Assembly: GCA_016187925.1 (NCBI GenBank)
Contig: JACPIS010000042.1
Coordinates: forward strand, 62,001-126,000
Source of the DNA: Opitutia bacterium
Lineage (GTDB): Bacteria; Verrucomicrobiota; Verrucomicrobiia; Opitutales; Opitutaceae
DNA: 64,000 nucleotides
Direction: 5' to 3'
Below are positions 25,164-34,571 of the stretch, piece after piece. Numbering within the stretch: the stretch's first letter is position 1; every line of letters begins with the position of its first letter. Position numbers and translations under genes: made by a program. A model generated the notes under the pieces. The model saw nothing but the letters and a program-made list of their open reading frames with translations. It did no database searches and was not told the DNA's origin.

Positions 25164-26651
25164 TTACGGTAGGTTCACGCCGTAGCGCTGGAAGGAGCTG
25201 CCTTCGAGGCGGTGGAGCGCGGCGAGGGAGGTGCGGAGGCTGACCTTGGACTGCAGTTCGGCGACGCGGGCGTTCTCGAGATCGTTCTGCACTTGCAGGA
25301 CGCGGTAAGAGGTGGACAGGCCCGCGTCGAACTTGGCTTTCTCGAGTTCGTACTGCTTCTCGCTGAGTTCGCGGGCTTGGGCGGAGATTTTCACGCTCTC
25401 GAGGTTGGTCTCGACGGCGCGGACGGCGCTGCGAACCTCCAGCTCGATGTTCTGTTCGATCTGGCGGAGGCGGGTTTGCGACTGGCTGAGGACGGCGAGG
25501 CTCTGGCGAAGGCGGGCCTTGTCGCCGACCTGACCCAACGGATAGGTGAACGACAGGTCGACCTGCCACGAGTGGTTGGTGTTGTCGAAGGCGTCGTTGA
25601 TGGCGTCGCTGCTGCTGCCGCGGTGGCCGTTGAGGCCGACGGCGCCGCCGACGCTGAGGCTGGGCTTGGAATTGCTCTTGGCGGCGGTGACGTCGAGCTT
25701 CGCCTGTTCGACTCCCGCCTGCGCGGAGAGGTAGTCGGGCTGGGTCTGCTTGGCCATGTTGTAAGAGGAAGCGAAGAGCGGCACGCTGCCGTCGAGCTCC
25801 TTGAAACGGGCGGCACCGAGCTGCGTCTCGAGCTCGAACTGGCCGATGAGCGCGAGGAGCTGCTGCTCGGTGTCCTTGACGGACTGCTGGGCGAGCAGGA
25901 CACCGCGGCGGGCGTTGGCGACGCCGACCTCGGCCTGCAGGACGTCGAGATCGGTGGCGACGCCGGTGTCGCGGCGGGTCTTGGCCTCGTCGAAGAGACG
26001 CTCGGCGAGGGCGAGGGAGAACTTGCGCACCTCGAACTGTTCGCGGGCGAAAACGACGTTGTAGTAGGCGTTCTCGGTGCTCTGAATGATGTTCAGCGCG
26101 ACGACCTTGTAGTCGAGGTTGGCCTTGTCGAAGCCGATGCGGGCGCGATTCACGGCGGCCTTGTTGGCGTCGGTGCCGAAGCCCTTGAGCAACTGCTGGC
26201 GGACGGAGACGGTAAGGTCGGCGTCGTAGGCGGGGTTGAGGGCGGTGACGGCGGGATCGATGCGTGAGCGGTCGAGCTGGCTGCTGACGCTGACGGTGGT
26301 GCCGGAGTAAAACTGCTGGGTGACGCCGAGGCGCGTGCTGTTGCTGGCGCTCGCGACACCCGGGCTTAGCGTGGTGGCGGCGTCCTTGGTTTCGGAGCGG
26401 CTGGTGGTCACGGACAGGACCGGCACGAAGCCGTCGCGCGCAATCTCGATGGAGTCCTTGGCGATCTGCGGGCCGTAGCGCTGGATCTCGAGGTCGAAGT
26501 TGCGCCGAAGGGCGCGGGCGATGCACTCCTCCAGGGTGAGTTCAGAGGCCGGAGCGGGCGCGTCGCCGGCGGGAGCCTGCGCCAAGAGCGCGGGGCTGAT
26601 CAACGCACTGGCGGCGGCGAGAAGGAGGAGGAAGCGGCGGCTTGGATTCAT
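25164..26651 (-). CDS. TolC-family outer membrane efflux protein
   Basis: Outer-membrane channel component of tripartite export or efflux systems. The 495-residue protein has a signal peptide (about residues 1-24, ending ALLAQ) and two outer-membrane efflux repeats rich in long Ala/Glu/Gln helices, with the conserved LTLEECIARALRRN opening, and a C-terminal part containing STSYRVLQVQNDLENARVAEL, a typical TolC helix. No membrane-fusion protein or inner-membrane pump lies next to it, so its partner is encoded elsewhere. A terminator follows the gene. Confidence 0.92.
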   Translation of the reverse strand: MNPSRRFLLLLAAASALISPALLAQAPAGDAPAPASELTLEECIARALRRNFDLEIQRYGPQIAKDSIEIARDGFVPVLSVTTSRSETKDAATTLSPGVASASNSTRLGVTQQFYSGTTVSVSSQLDRSRIDPAVTALNPAYDADLTVSVRQQLLKGFGTDANKAAVNRARIGFDKANLDYKVVALNIIQSTENAYYNVVFAREQFEVRKFSLALAERLFDEAKTRRDTGVATDLDVLQAEVGVANARRGVLLAQQSVKDTEQQLLALIGQFELETQLGAARFKELDGSVPLFASSYNMAKQTQPDYLSAQAGVEQAKLDVTAAKSNSKPSLSVGGAVGLNGHRGSSSDAINDAFDNTNHSWQVDLSFTYPLGQVGDKARLRQSLAVLSQSQTRLRQIEQNIELEVRSAVRAVETNLESVKISAQARELSEKQYELEKAKFDAGLSTSYRVLQVQNDLENARVAELQSKVSLRTSLAALHRLEGSSFQRYGVNLP

Positions 26652-26856
26652 GGGTCGGGAAAAGAGACGGGCGGAGACAAACAGAAGACACGCCGGGTGT
26701 CGAAAAGTTTGGGAATTTTTCTGACGCCCGGCCGTGCACTCAGTCGTGTCGTATCGCGGTCAAACTATCCGCCCATGACGAAGGGTGGCAGCCCGGGAGC
26801 GGGCAGGCGGTCAAATGCCGGGATGGGCGGCGGCAGGAGCGGTAGCCGGGTCAGCT

Positions 26857-26880
26857 GCCCGCGGGGACACGGGCCCTCCA
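26857..26880. repeat. 24-nt GC-rich repeat, copy 2
   Basis: Differs from 25097-25120 by one base (GACAC for GACGC). The two copies are in the same orientation. Confidence 0.6.
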
Positions 26881-26930
26881 GCGTCGCACCACGCGCGGGA
26901 CCGACAAACGGAGCTCATCGTTCCGCGCCA

Positions 26931-26966
26931 AAGAAAAACGGCGAAGGAGCGGGGCTCCTTCGCCGT
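26931..26966 (-). terminator. Strong rho-independent terminator
   Basis: On the minus strand a perfect 13-bp stem ACGGCGAAGGAGC/GCTCCTTCGCCGT with a 3-nt loop is followed by TTTTTCTTT (part of the T-run overlaps the stem base). It lies about 60 bp after the stop of the SurA_N-type chaperone gene. Confidence 0.9.
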
Positions 26967-27028
26967 AAAGCGGTCGACTGTTTGGGATCGTCCGTCCGGC
27001 TGTGCCGGGCTCGCGATGACCAGGTGGT

Positions 27029-28708
27029 TCAGCGCGCGCCGGGTGCGAGCGGCTCGGACTTCTTGAGCTCGGCCTCGACCATGGCGCCGAGGAGGGCGCT
27101 CTCGTTGGCGGCGGCGGTGAACTTCATCAGCTGCTCGCGGATCTCGGCGTAGCGCGGGCTGGACGGCGAGAGGTCCGGCAGCTTCTTCTGTGCGGCGTAG
27201 ACGAAGTAACCCTTGTCGCCCGTGGCGATCATGTCGGCCACCTGGCCGGCGTTGAGGTTTTGCAGCGCACCGAAGGCGGCGTAGGGCATGTCCTGCGGGG
27301 GCTGGCGCAGGGTGAAGTTGGCGTAGGATTTGACTTCGAGCTTCTGGTCGGCGGCGGCCTTCTCGAAAGCGGTGCCGGCCTTGACGGCGGCCTCGAGCTT
27401 GCTGCGAAGCGTCTTGCCGGACTCGACGAAGCGCTTGCGCTTCTCGCCGTCCTTGTAGTCGGCCGCGACCTTCTCGCGAACCTCGCCGAGGATGGGCTTG
27501 TAGGCGGGGAGGGTGTCGTTCCAGAAGAGGACGACGACGCCGTCGGCGGAGGGCAGCGGGTCGGAGAAGTAGCGCTCCTTGTTCAGGCGGGCGACCTGCT
27601 CGGAGTAATTGCCGAGCCAGGCAGCGTCGGCCGGCGGGGTGTCGGGCGCGAACGGCGCGAGCGCGACCGACGGGCGGCGCTGGCTCGTGACGAACGCGGT
27701 CAACTCGGCCGAGTTGGCTGTGAGCTTGCGCTCATAGAGGGCGACGGTGAATTCGTTGGCGGCCTTCAGGGCGTTGCGCACGGCGCTCTCCTGGCGGAGG
27801 GCGGCCTCGACCTGCGCTCGGACCTTCGGGAAGGCGTCGGTCGCGGCCGGCTTGCTGGCGTCGAGGGCGAGGCTCGGGGCCTTTGCATCCTTCGCGGGCT
27901 CGGCCGGGGCGGGGAAGCGGGCGGGGTTGGCGTTGTAATAGGCGCGCAGCTGCTCCTCGGTCGGGGAACCTTGCGGCATGAACTCACCGGCGGGGAACGC
28001 GACCGCGGTGGCCTTCACGCGCGGCTGCACCTCGTAGCGGAACGAGTTGTCGTCGTAGAATTTTTTGAGGGCGTCCTCGGTCACGGCGATCCCGGCGTCG
28101 TAGGCGGCGTAATCCCACGAGGCGACGGCGACGCTCCAGGAGGAGTCGGCGCGGGTCAGCTGGGTCTGCACGTCGGCCGGCAGCACGTAGCCGGGCCCGC
28201 CAAGGAGCTTGCTCAGCGTCTCGAGCCGGGCGTCGTCGCGCAGCACGCGGTTGGCGTCGGCGGTGGTGAACTGCGGGTTGTTTTTCAGCGAATCGGCGAA
28301 CTTGCCATAGACGGTCTGGTCGAAGTTGCCCTGCGCGTCCTTGAAGACGGGCAGCGTGGCGATGAAGGCGGCGACTTCCTTCTCGGTCGGGACCGGGAGG
28401 TGGAGCGAGTCGGCGAGGGCGAGGCCGGCGACGCGGGTGAGGGCGAACTGCTGCACCTGCTCGGCGCTGGCCTGGAACGCGCCCTTGAGCTGCGCGCTGA
28501 AGCTGCCGTCGCGCATGATGCGGGAGGCCTCGGCCTGGTTGCCGAGGTTGTGGCCGAAGAACTGGCGCTCGAGGAGCTTGTTGCCCGCACGGCCGATGCC
28601 GGGGGCGGCGCCGATCGTGAAGATGAACGAGATGATGGTGACCGCGAGCAGGACCGCGAAGACGAGGCGGAAGTGCTTCTGGAAGTAGGTTTGGATCCAG
28701 GAAATCAT
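27029..28708 (-). CDS. SurA_N/PpiD-like periplasmic chaperone, no evident parvulin domain
   Basis: A 559-residue protein anchored by one N-terminal helix (about residues 13-33), with the rest in the periplasm. Residues about 45-220 form a SurA_N-type chaperone module (QFALTRVAGLALADSLHLPVPTEKEVAAFI). A second SurA-like unit follows (LRAYYNANPARFPAP). In PpiD and SurA this would lead into a parvulin isomerase domain, but the HIL and GGDLG-type motifs are absent and replaced by an Ala/Lys/Asp-rich linker. The likely role is folding or holding outer-membrane proteins, without isomerase activity. It is last on a minus-strand run after the YihY gene (109 bp gap) and has its own terminator. Confidence 0.8.
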   Translation of the reverse strand: MISWIQTYFQKHFRLVFAVLLAVTIISFIFTIGAAPGIGRAGNKLLERQFFGHNLGNQAEASRIMRDGSFSAQLKGAFQASAEQVQQFALTRVAGLALADSLHLPVPTEKEVAAFIATLPVFKDAQGNFDQTVYGKFADSLKNNPQFTTADANRVLRDDARLETLSKLLGGPGYVLPADVQTQLTRADSSWSVAVASWDYAAYDAGIAVTEDALKKFYDDNSFRYEVQPRVKATAVAFPAGEFMPQGSPTEEQLRAYYNANPARFPAPAEPAKDAKAPSLALDASKPAATDAFPKVRAQVEAALRQESAVRNALKAANEFTVALYERKLTANSAELTAFVTSQRRPSVALAPFAPDTPPADAAWLGNYSEQVARLNKERYFSDPLPSADGVVVLFWNDTLPAYKPILGEVREKVAADYKDGEKRKRFVESGKTLRSKLEAAVKAGTAFEKAAADQKLEVKSYANFTLRQPPQDMPYAAFGALQNLNAGQVADMIATGDKGYFVYAAQKKLPDLSPSSPRYAEIREQLMKFTAAANESALLGAMVEAELKKSEPLAPGAR

Positions 28709-28817
28709 GGAATGGAACTGGTTTGGCTAGGCATCGCCCCGGCGGCTGTCAACTGGCTAAGAGACAGGGCGATTTTCCCAATGGCAGCTCGCTGGGAAAA
28801 CAGGCTCCGGAGGCGGC

Positions 28818-30314
28818 CTACGCCGTCGGGAAGGGCGCGCGGGTTTCGCTCGGGGGCAGGGCTTCGAGCAGCTCGTCGAGCGTCTGCCGGCCGAGGGTCT
28901 CGGGCAGGATGGCGGCGAGCTGGCCGTGATAGTGGGCGAGCACGGGGTCGACGTTGTCGAGCAACTCGCCGCTGGGCTCCTCGCCGTAGCGTTCGAACTG
29001 GCGCTTGAAGTCGGCGAGCGTGATCTTCTCCAGCGGACGCGCGGGCTGGTAGCGGTAGTCGGTCGGGTCGCGGCCCTCGGCGGGCGGCAGCTGGGCGATG
29101 AGGCCGAGGTCGCAGAGGCGGTTGAGGCTCTCGTTGAGAATCTGCGAGGGCACGCGGATATGGTGCGAGAGTGCGGTGACGGAGAACGCGGGATGGCAGC
29201 CCTTGAAGCGGCGCGCGACCAGCAGCAGCACGAGCAGAGAAAGGCCCTCGCGCGTGAACTCGTTGATCTTGTGCCACGCGGCCTGGCTGCTGCGGTAGTG
29301 GACGTTCTGCACCGCGTAGGTCAGCTGGCCGCCGACGAGCACGAAGAACCAAAACACGTAGAGGCCGAGCATCAGCACCGGCAGGATGCCGACCGAGCCG
29401 TAGAGGCTCTTGGAGAACATCACGCGCTTGAAATAGAGGAAGGCGAGGTAGTTGTTCAGGAACAGCAGGCCGGTGACGATGATCGCGCCGAGCAGCGCCG
29501 CCATCCAGCGGACGCGCGTGTTCGGCACGGTGCGGTAGAACAGCGTGAGGATGAGCACGAGCAGCAGCACGGACCCGGACGGCAGCATCCACACGAAGAG
29601 GCTCTTGAGCTGCGCGCCGAGCGGCAGTTTCTCGAAGAAGAGATTCACGAACGCGCCCGCCGAGAGCAGCGTCAGCGACGCGAAGAACAGCACGGCGCCG
29701 AGCGTGATGGCGCTCCAGTAATAGACGACGCGCGTCAGCCAGCTGCGTCCGCGGCGCACGCCCCAGATGTCGTTGAAGGTGTTTTCCACCGTCGTGAACA
29801 GCTGGATGACGATGATGAGCAGGGTGAACACGCCGATGATGCCGGCGGCGCCCGAGCGGGAGTGCGTGATGAAGTTGTTGATCAGCTTGACCAGCTCCGG
29901 ATCGGGCGCAGCCTGGTGCGACGGGGCGTTCGATGCCGGAGCGGCCGAGGCGTCGTGCAGCGCGGCGCCGTCGGGTTTGGCCGCGTCGTATTGGGCGACC
30001 TGCGGCGCGATGAAGCTGATGACGCGGTTCAGGCCCTGGGCCATCAACGCCGGGTCGCGGTTGCCGAGGGCCAGGCCCGAGACGAGGACGGCGAGGGCGA
30101 TGAGCGGGCCGAGCGAAAGCAGCGAACTGTAACTCAACGCGGCCGCGCGGATGGCCACATGGATCTCATGCAGGCCGGAGATCGTGATCGAGGCGACGCG
30201 GAGCAGCGCGTAGCAACGGCCGCGCAGGGATTTGTCGCGCCGGCTGGTCGCCAGCCAGATGTCGCGCTGCCAGAGCTGACGCAGCCGCGCGAGGAGAGGG
30301 GAGAGGAGCCGCAT
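28818..30314 (-). CDS. YihY/virulence factor BrkB family membrane protein
   Basis: A 498-residue inner-membrane protein of the YihY/BrkB family, once misnamed RNase BN. Six membrane helices are visible between residues about 55 and 330 (ALSYSSLLSLGPLIALAVLV, then GAAGIIGVFTLLIIVIQLF and VVYYWSAITLGAVLFFASLT). The family motif FNDIWGVRRGRSWL is present. The last 150 residues form a soluble domain with a winged-helix look (FSVTALSHHIRVPSQILNESLNRLCDLGLIAQL), an extension found in some family members. Transport substrate unknown. It starts 27 bp after the GYF-domain gene and is probably cotranscribed. Confidence 0.88.
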   Translation of the reverse strand: MRLLSPLLARLRQLWQRDIWLATSRRDKSLRGRCYALLRVASITISGLHEIHVAIRAAALSYSSLLSLGPLIALAVLVSGLALGNRDPALMAQGLNRVISFIAPQVAQYDAAKPDGAALHDASAAPASNAPSHQAAPDPELVKLINNFITHSRSGAAGIIGVFTLLIIVIQLFTTVENTFNDIWGVRRGRSWLTRVVYYWSAITLGAVLFFASLTLLSAGAFVNLFFEKLPLGAQLKSLFVWMLPSGSVLLLVLILTLFYRTVPNTRVRWMAALLGAIIVTGLLFLNNYLAFLYFKRVMFSKSLYGSVGILPVLMLGLYVFWFFVLVGGQLTYAVQNVHYRSSQAAWHKINEFTREGLSLLVLLLVARRFKGCHPAFSVTALSHHIRVPSQILNESLNRLCDLGLIAQLPPAEGRDPTDYRYQPARPLEKITLADFKRQFERYGEEPSGELLDNVDPVLAHYHGQLAAILPETLGRQTLDELLEALPPSETRAPFPTA

Positions 30315-30341
30315 GACCGGGAGGGGCGCTCCGGCCTGCGC

Positions 30342-31091
30342 TCAGGGAATCGCCATGCTGGCCAGCGCGGCCATGCCACCGATGCCCACGAGGACGGTGA
30401 CGCCGAGTGGAACGATGCTCAGGAAGATGGTGCTGAAGTACAGGCCGACGCAGCCGCCCGCCAGCGCCATCATGGCCGTGACATTGCCCTGCGACCAGAA
30501 GATGAAGCCGAGGAAGCCGAGCCCGAACACGGCGCGGAAGCGCACGAGCGGATAGAGGCTGATCACGCCGAGCAGCAGCAGCACGCCGAGGAACGTGTCG
30601 GCCACGCCGAGGAGGATGAGGGGCTTGGCGAGAATCTTGTTCAGATCGAACGACAGCACGGCGTCGACATTCGGGAGCACGAGGGCGACGGCGCTGAGCA
30701 GCATGATGACGGCGGCGCCGCGGGTGCCCCAGATGGCGGCGCGCATCATGTCGAGATTCTTGTCCTTCTTGCCCTTGGTCTCCTCGGTCTTGCCTTCGGC
30801 GGCGTTGAGGAAGTCCTGGACGGTGATGGGCGGGGCGCTGTCGGTCACCTCCTGGTTGACCGCCTTGAACTCGGCCTGCTTGAAGCCGAGTTTCTTCTTT
30901 TCCGGCCAGATGGCGGCCTTCATGTCGACGTTGCCGCCGATGAGGAGCCACTGCTCGGTGGTGGCGTCGTAATAATAGGTGTCGGTGGTCACCTGGCCGG
31001 CTTCCGCCAGCGAGATGAGCTGCTCGAGACTGAACGGACCGCGGGCCTCCGCGTCGTTGATTCCGCGCACATAGTATTCTTGGCCAGCCAT
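30342..31091 (-). CDS. GYF-domain (DUF4339) membrane protein
   Basis: A 249-residue protein with an N-terminal GYF_2/DUF4339 domain (YYVRGINDAEARGPFSLEQL, then VTTDTYYYDATTEQWLLIG), a binding module for proline-rich or other peptides, followed by a charged linker and four C-terminal membrane helices from about residue 120. The domain faces the cytoplasm if the helices follow the positive-inside rule. It lies between argS and the YihY gene on the same strand. The role is unknown; DUF4339 proteins with membrane tails are common in Verrucomicrobia and Planctomycetes. Confidence 0.8.
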   Translation of the reverse strand: MAGQEYYVRGINDAEARGPFSLEQLISLAEAGQVTTDTYYYDATTEQWLLIGGNVDMKAAIWPEKKKLGFKQAEFKAVNQEVTDSAPPITVQDFLNAAEGKTEETKGKKDKNLDMMRAAIWGTRGAAVIMLLSAVALVLPNVDAVLSFDLNKILAKPLILLGVADTFLGVLLLLGVISLYPLVRFRAVFGLGFLGFIFWSQGNVTAMMALAGGCVGLYFSTIFLSIVPLGVTVLVGIGGMAALASMAIP

Positions 31092-31244
31092 GCCGCCATG
31101 TTGCGGCGCGGGTGGGGCGCGGCAAGAGCGAAGTCAGTGAAAGAAATTACAAACTTCGGGGGCCGATGGCCAAACCGCGGGCCGAGGGACAGGAAACAGA
31201 ACCCCCGTTGGCCTTGGGTGCGTGGGGATTTGACGCTTCTACCC

Positions 31245-32999
31245 TTACATCCGCTCGAGCGTGCGGAGGCCGAGCAGGTGCAGGCCGGTTTCCAGCACGA
31301 TGAGCGTGCGGTGGCAGAGCAGCAGCCGGCGGGCGCGCACGGCCGGGTCGTCCACGATGACCTTGTCCGCCGCGTAGAATCCGCTGTAGGCGCCGGCCAG
31401 CTCGAAGAGGTAAAGGCAGAGGAAATGCGGACGCAGCTGACTGGTGGCGATCTGCACGGCGTCGGAGAACTGCACGAGCTTGCGCGCGAGCGCGAGTTCC
31501 TGCGCGGTCTCGGGCGCGGAGGCGCTGGCGACCGGCGGATGGGCGGGATCGAGCCCGGCCTTGCGGAAGATCGAGCGGATGCGCGCGACCGCATAGAGGA
31601 GGTAGGGCGCGGTGTTGCCGTCGAGCGCGAGCATCTTGTCCCACGAGAAGACGTAGTTGCTGCTGCGGTTCTGGGCGAGGTCCGCGTATTGCACGGCGCC
31701 GACGCCGACGGCGCGGGCGATGTCGCGGCGCTCGGTCTCGGGCAGCTCGGCATTTTTCTCGGTGACGAGGGCGAACGCGCGCTCCTCGGCCTCGTCGAGC
31801 AGCGCCTTGAGCCGGATGGTGCCGCCGTCGCGGGTCTTGAGGGCCTTGCCGTCCTCGCCGGTGACGGCGCCGAAGGTGACGTGGTGCAGCTCGGGCAGGC
31901 GGTAGTTTTTCGCGGCGAACCATTTTTTCACCGTGAGGAAGAGCTGCTCGAAGTGGTCGCCCTGGCGGAAGTCGGTGACGACGACGATGCCGTCGGCCTT
32001 GAAATGCTCGGCGCGATACGCGGCGGTGGCGAGGTCGGTGGAGGCGTAGTTGGAGGCGCCGTCGGCCTTGCGGATGAGGAAGGGCTGGGTCTTGAAGCGC
32101 GGGTGCTCCGGATGGAAGACGACGAGCGCGCCCTCGCTCTCCTGCGCGAGGCCGGTCTCGGTCAGCTCGCGGTAGATGCGCTCGACCTTGTCGTTGTAGA
32201 AGGATTCGCCGAGGTTGTGGTCGAACTTGATGCCGAGGCGGTCGTAGATCTGCTGGAAGGCGGCGAGGCTGACCTCGGAGAACTTGGTCCAGAGCGCGAC
32301 GTTGGCGGGGTCGCCGTTCTGGAGCTTCACGAGTTCGGCGCGGGCTTCCTCGAGTTCCGGCGAGCCGTCGGGCGTGGCGGCGTGGCCGAGTTTATAGAGG
32401 CGCTCGAGCTCCTCGATGGGGTCGGCGGCGAGCGCGGCGGGATCGGCCCAGCGCTTGTAGCCGTAGATGAGCTTGCCGAACTGCGTGCCCCAGTCGCCGA
32501 GGTGGTTGTCGCGGATGACGCGCGCGCCGGTGAAGGCGAGCATCCGGCAGATGGCCTCGCCGATGACGGCGGAGCGCAGGTGGCCGACGTGCATCTGCTT
32601 CGCGGTGTTGGGCGACGAGTAATCGACGACCCAGGTCTGACCGGCGTGGGCGGCGGCGGCGGCGGCTTGGAGGTGTTCTTCGCTGTCGTAGGTCTGGAGC
32701 CAGGCGAAGAGTGCGGCGGGTTTGAGGCGGAAGTTGATGAAGCCCGGGCCGGCGAGGCTGATGTCGAAGTCGGCCTTCACGGAGGCGTCGAGTGCGTCGA
32801 CGATTTGCTGGGCGAGGGCGCGCGGGTTCTGTTTCTCGCGCTTGGCGAAGGCGAGGGCGCCGTTGGCCTGGAAGTCGCCGTGCGCCGGATCGGCCACGCG
32901 CACCTCGGGCGAGAAGCCTCGGCCGGCCAGACCAACGGTGTTGGCGGCGGCTTGAAGAGCGCTGTCTAGGTGGCTGGCGACATGAAACGGCAGGGACAT
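31245..32999 (-). CDS. argS: Arginyl-tRNA synthetase
   Basis: Class I aminoacyl-tRNA synthetase charging tRNA-Arg. The 584-residue protein has the N-terminal Add-1 domain (residues 1-90), SPNTAKQMHVGHLRS with the HVGH form of the HIGH motif, GDWGTQFGKLI, a DGKALKTRDG loop in place of KMSKS as usual for ArgRS, and a DALR anticodon-binding domain ending LLGLRTLERM. Length matches the family. It is divergent from the thymidine phosphorylase gene across about 200 bp. Confidence 0.96.
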   Translation of the reverse strand: MSLPFHVASHLDSALQAAANTVGLAGRGFSPEVRVADPAHGDFQANGALAFAKREKQNPRALAQQIVDALDASVKADFDISLAGPGFINFRLKPAALFAWLQTYDSEEHLQAAAAAAHAGQTWVVDYSSPNTAKQMHVGHLRSAVIGEAICRMLAFTGARVIRDNHLGDWGTQFGKLIYGYKRWADPAALAADPIEELERLYKLGHAATPDGSPELEEARAELVKLQNGDPANVALWTKFSEVSLAAFQQIYDRLGIKFDHNLGESFYNDKVERIYRELTETGLAQESEGALVVFHPEHPRFKTQPFLIRKADGASNYASTDLATAAYRAEHFKADGIVVVTDFRQGDHFEQLFLTVKKWFAAKNYRLPELHHVTFGAVTGEDGKALKTRDGGTIRLKALLDEAEERAFALVTEKNAELPETERRDIARAVGVGAVQYADLAQNRSSNYVFSWDKMLALDGNTAPYLLYAVARIRSIFRKAGLDPAHPPVASASAPETAQELALARKLVQFSDAVQIATSQLRPHFLCLYLFELAGAYSGFYAADKVIVDDPAVRARRLLLCHRTLIVLETGLHLLGLRTLERM

Positions 33000-33204
33000 C
33001 GGGTCATTGAGGAATTGCGCTTGGCCCTGAGCAAGAACGATTTTTGTGGATGAACTGATGCCTATGAACGGGATAAATCAGTCATTGGATTTAGCGCGCG
33101 AATCGGGTATTTTTGTCTCGACAATTTCCGCAAAACTTATTGCCTCTGCGGGCTTTGCGCCGCACGGCGCGATCCAGTTTACATACACAGTGAGCACATC
33201 CTCC

Positions 33205-34545
33205 ATGAGAAAACGTCCCATTCCGGCGCGCCGATTCATCAAGCCGTCGTTTACCTCCCTGATTGAGAAGAAACGCGATGGCCAGGAATTCACGCAGGAA
33301 GAGATCCGTTACATTATCGACTCCGTCCTCGACGGAGAGATGCCGCAGCATCAGCAGGCCGCCCTGCTGATGGCGATCTACTTCGCCAACATGTCCGCGC
33401 AGGAGACGGCGATCCTGACCGAGGAGATGATGCTGTCCGGCGAGGTCATCGACCTCTCGCACATCGCGAAGCCGAAGATCGACAAGTACTCGACCGGCGG
33501 CGTGGGCGACAAGACCGCCCTCGTGCTCGCCCCGCTCGCCATGGCCAGCGGCGTCGTCGTGCCGATGATGTGCGGCGTCGAACAGCAATACGTCGTCAAC
33601 ACGCTCGACAAGCTCTCCGCCATCCCGGGCTTCAAGAGCCACATGACGATCCAGCATTTCCAGGATCAGCTCGCGCGCGTCGGCGGCGCCATCGCCGAGC
33701 AGAGCAAGGAGCTCGCGCCGGCCGACCAGATTTTCTACGACCTGCGCCTCGAGACCGGCACCATCCCGAGCCTCCCGCTCATCACCGGCTCCGTCCTCTC
33801 GAAGAAACTCGCCGAGGGCGCCGAAGGCCTCGTGATCGACGTCAAGTGGGGCAACGGCTCCTTCATCAAGGATCTCGAGCAGGCCAAGCAGCTCGCGCGC
33901 TCCATGACTCGCGTCGGCCGCTCCATGAAGCGCCGCTGCGTCGCGCTCGTCACCGACATGAACCAGCCGCTCGGCGACACCGTCGGCACCGCGCTCGAGA
34001 TCAAGGAAGCCATCCAGCTCCTCAAGGGCGAGGGCCCCGAGGACATGAAGGAACTCGTGCTCAAGCTCGGCATGGAGATCGTCCGCCTCGCCGGCGTCGC
34101 CGGCTCCACGCTCTCCGCCAAGCAGACCGTGCAGCGCCACCTCTCCGACGGCTCCGCCCTCGAGAAGTTCAAGGACATGGTCAAGGCCCAGGGCGGCGAC
34201 ACGTCCTTCATCGATCACCCGGAGAAATTCCCGACCGCGCGCCACATCCGCAAGCTGCCCGCCCCGAAGCGCGGCTACGTGCACACGATCAACGCCGCGT
34301 TCATCGCGCAGGGCGTCTCGATCCTCGGCGCCGGCAAGGACGCGCACGGCAAGATCGACCACGCCGTCGGCGTCTCCGAGATCAAGAAGGTCGGCACGCA
34401 GGTCAAGCAGGGCGAGCCGCTCATGATGATCCATTACAACGACGAGTCGAAGCTCGAGCAGGCGCTGGAGTATTTCAAGAACGCCTACCGCCTCGCGCCG
34501 AAGCGCCCGATCCCGCCGCCGCTCATCGTCGAGCGCGTCGCGTAA
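33205..34545 (+). CDS. Thymidine/pyrimidine-nucleoside phosphorylase with divergent active site
   Basis: A 446-residue NP-II family phosphorylase, which normally splits thymidine or uridine with phosphate into base and pentose 1-phosphate. The fold is clear: FIKPSFTSLIEKKRDGQ, KYSTGGVGDKT, NTLDKLSAIPGF, LPLITGSVLSKKLAEG and VIDVKWGNGSFIKDL. Compared with E. coli DeoA, Arg171, Ser186 and Lys190 have counterparts (Arg181, Ser196, Lys200), but His85 is Tyr95 and the usual SGRGLGHTGGTLDKLE motif reads CGVEQQYVVNTLDKLS. The nucleobase or sugar pocket is therefore altered, and the substrate may differ. The ATG at 33205 is chosen from the family start; the frame is open 53 codons upstream. A strong terminator follows. 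Confidence 0.85.
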   Translation: MRKRPIPARRFIKPSFTSLIEKKRDGQEFTQEEIRYIIDSVLDGEMPQHQQAALLMAIYFANMSAQETAILTEEMMLSGEVIDLSHIAKPKIDKYSTGGVGDKTALVLAPLAMASGVVVPMMCGVEQQYVVNTLDKLSAIPGFKSHMTIQHFQDQLARVGGAIAEQSKELAPADQIFYDLRLETGTIPSLPLITGSVLSKKLAEGAEGLVIDVKWGNGSFIKDLEQAKQLARSMTRVGRSMKRRCVALVTDMNQPLGDTVGTALEIKEAIQLLKGEGPEDMKELVLKLGMEIVRLAGVAGSTLSAKQTVQRHLSDGSALEKFKDMVKAQGGDTSFIDHPEKFPTARHIRKLPAPKRGYVHTINAAFIAQGVSILGAGKDAHGKIDHAVGVSEIKKVGTQVKQGEPLMMIHYNDESKLEQALEYFKNAYRLAPKRPIPPPLIVERVA

Positions 34546-34571
34546 GAATTTGCCGCCATTGCTTTCGGCTT

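Larger units (their letters stand above)
26652..27028. other. Intergenic region with repeat and terminator
   Basis: 377 bp without a credible gene. It contains the putative promoter of the TolC-family gene on its left side, the second copy of the 24-nt GC-rich repeat (26857-26880), and the terminator of the SurA_N-type gene (26931-26966). I see nothing else in it. Confidence 0.6.

Noticed and set aside
28926-32969. Open frame of more than 1300 codons on the plus strand across argS and its neighbours
   Set aside because: It is antisense to clearly identified genes. Long antisense frames are expected in high-GC DNA with strong third-position bias.
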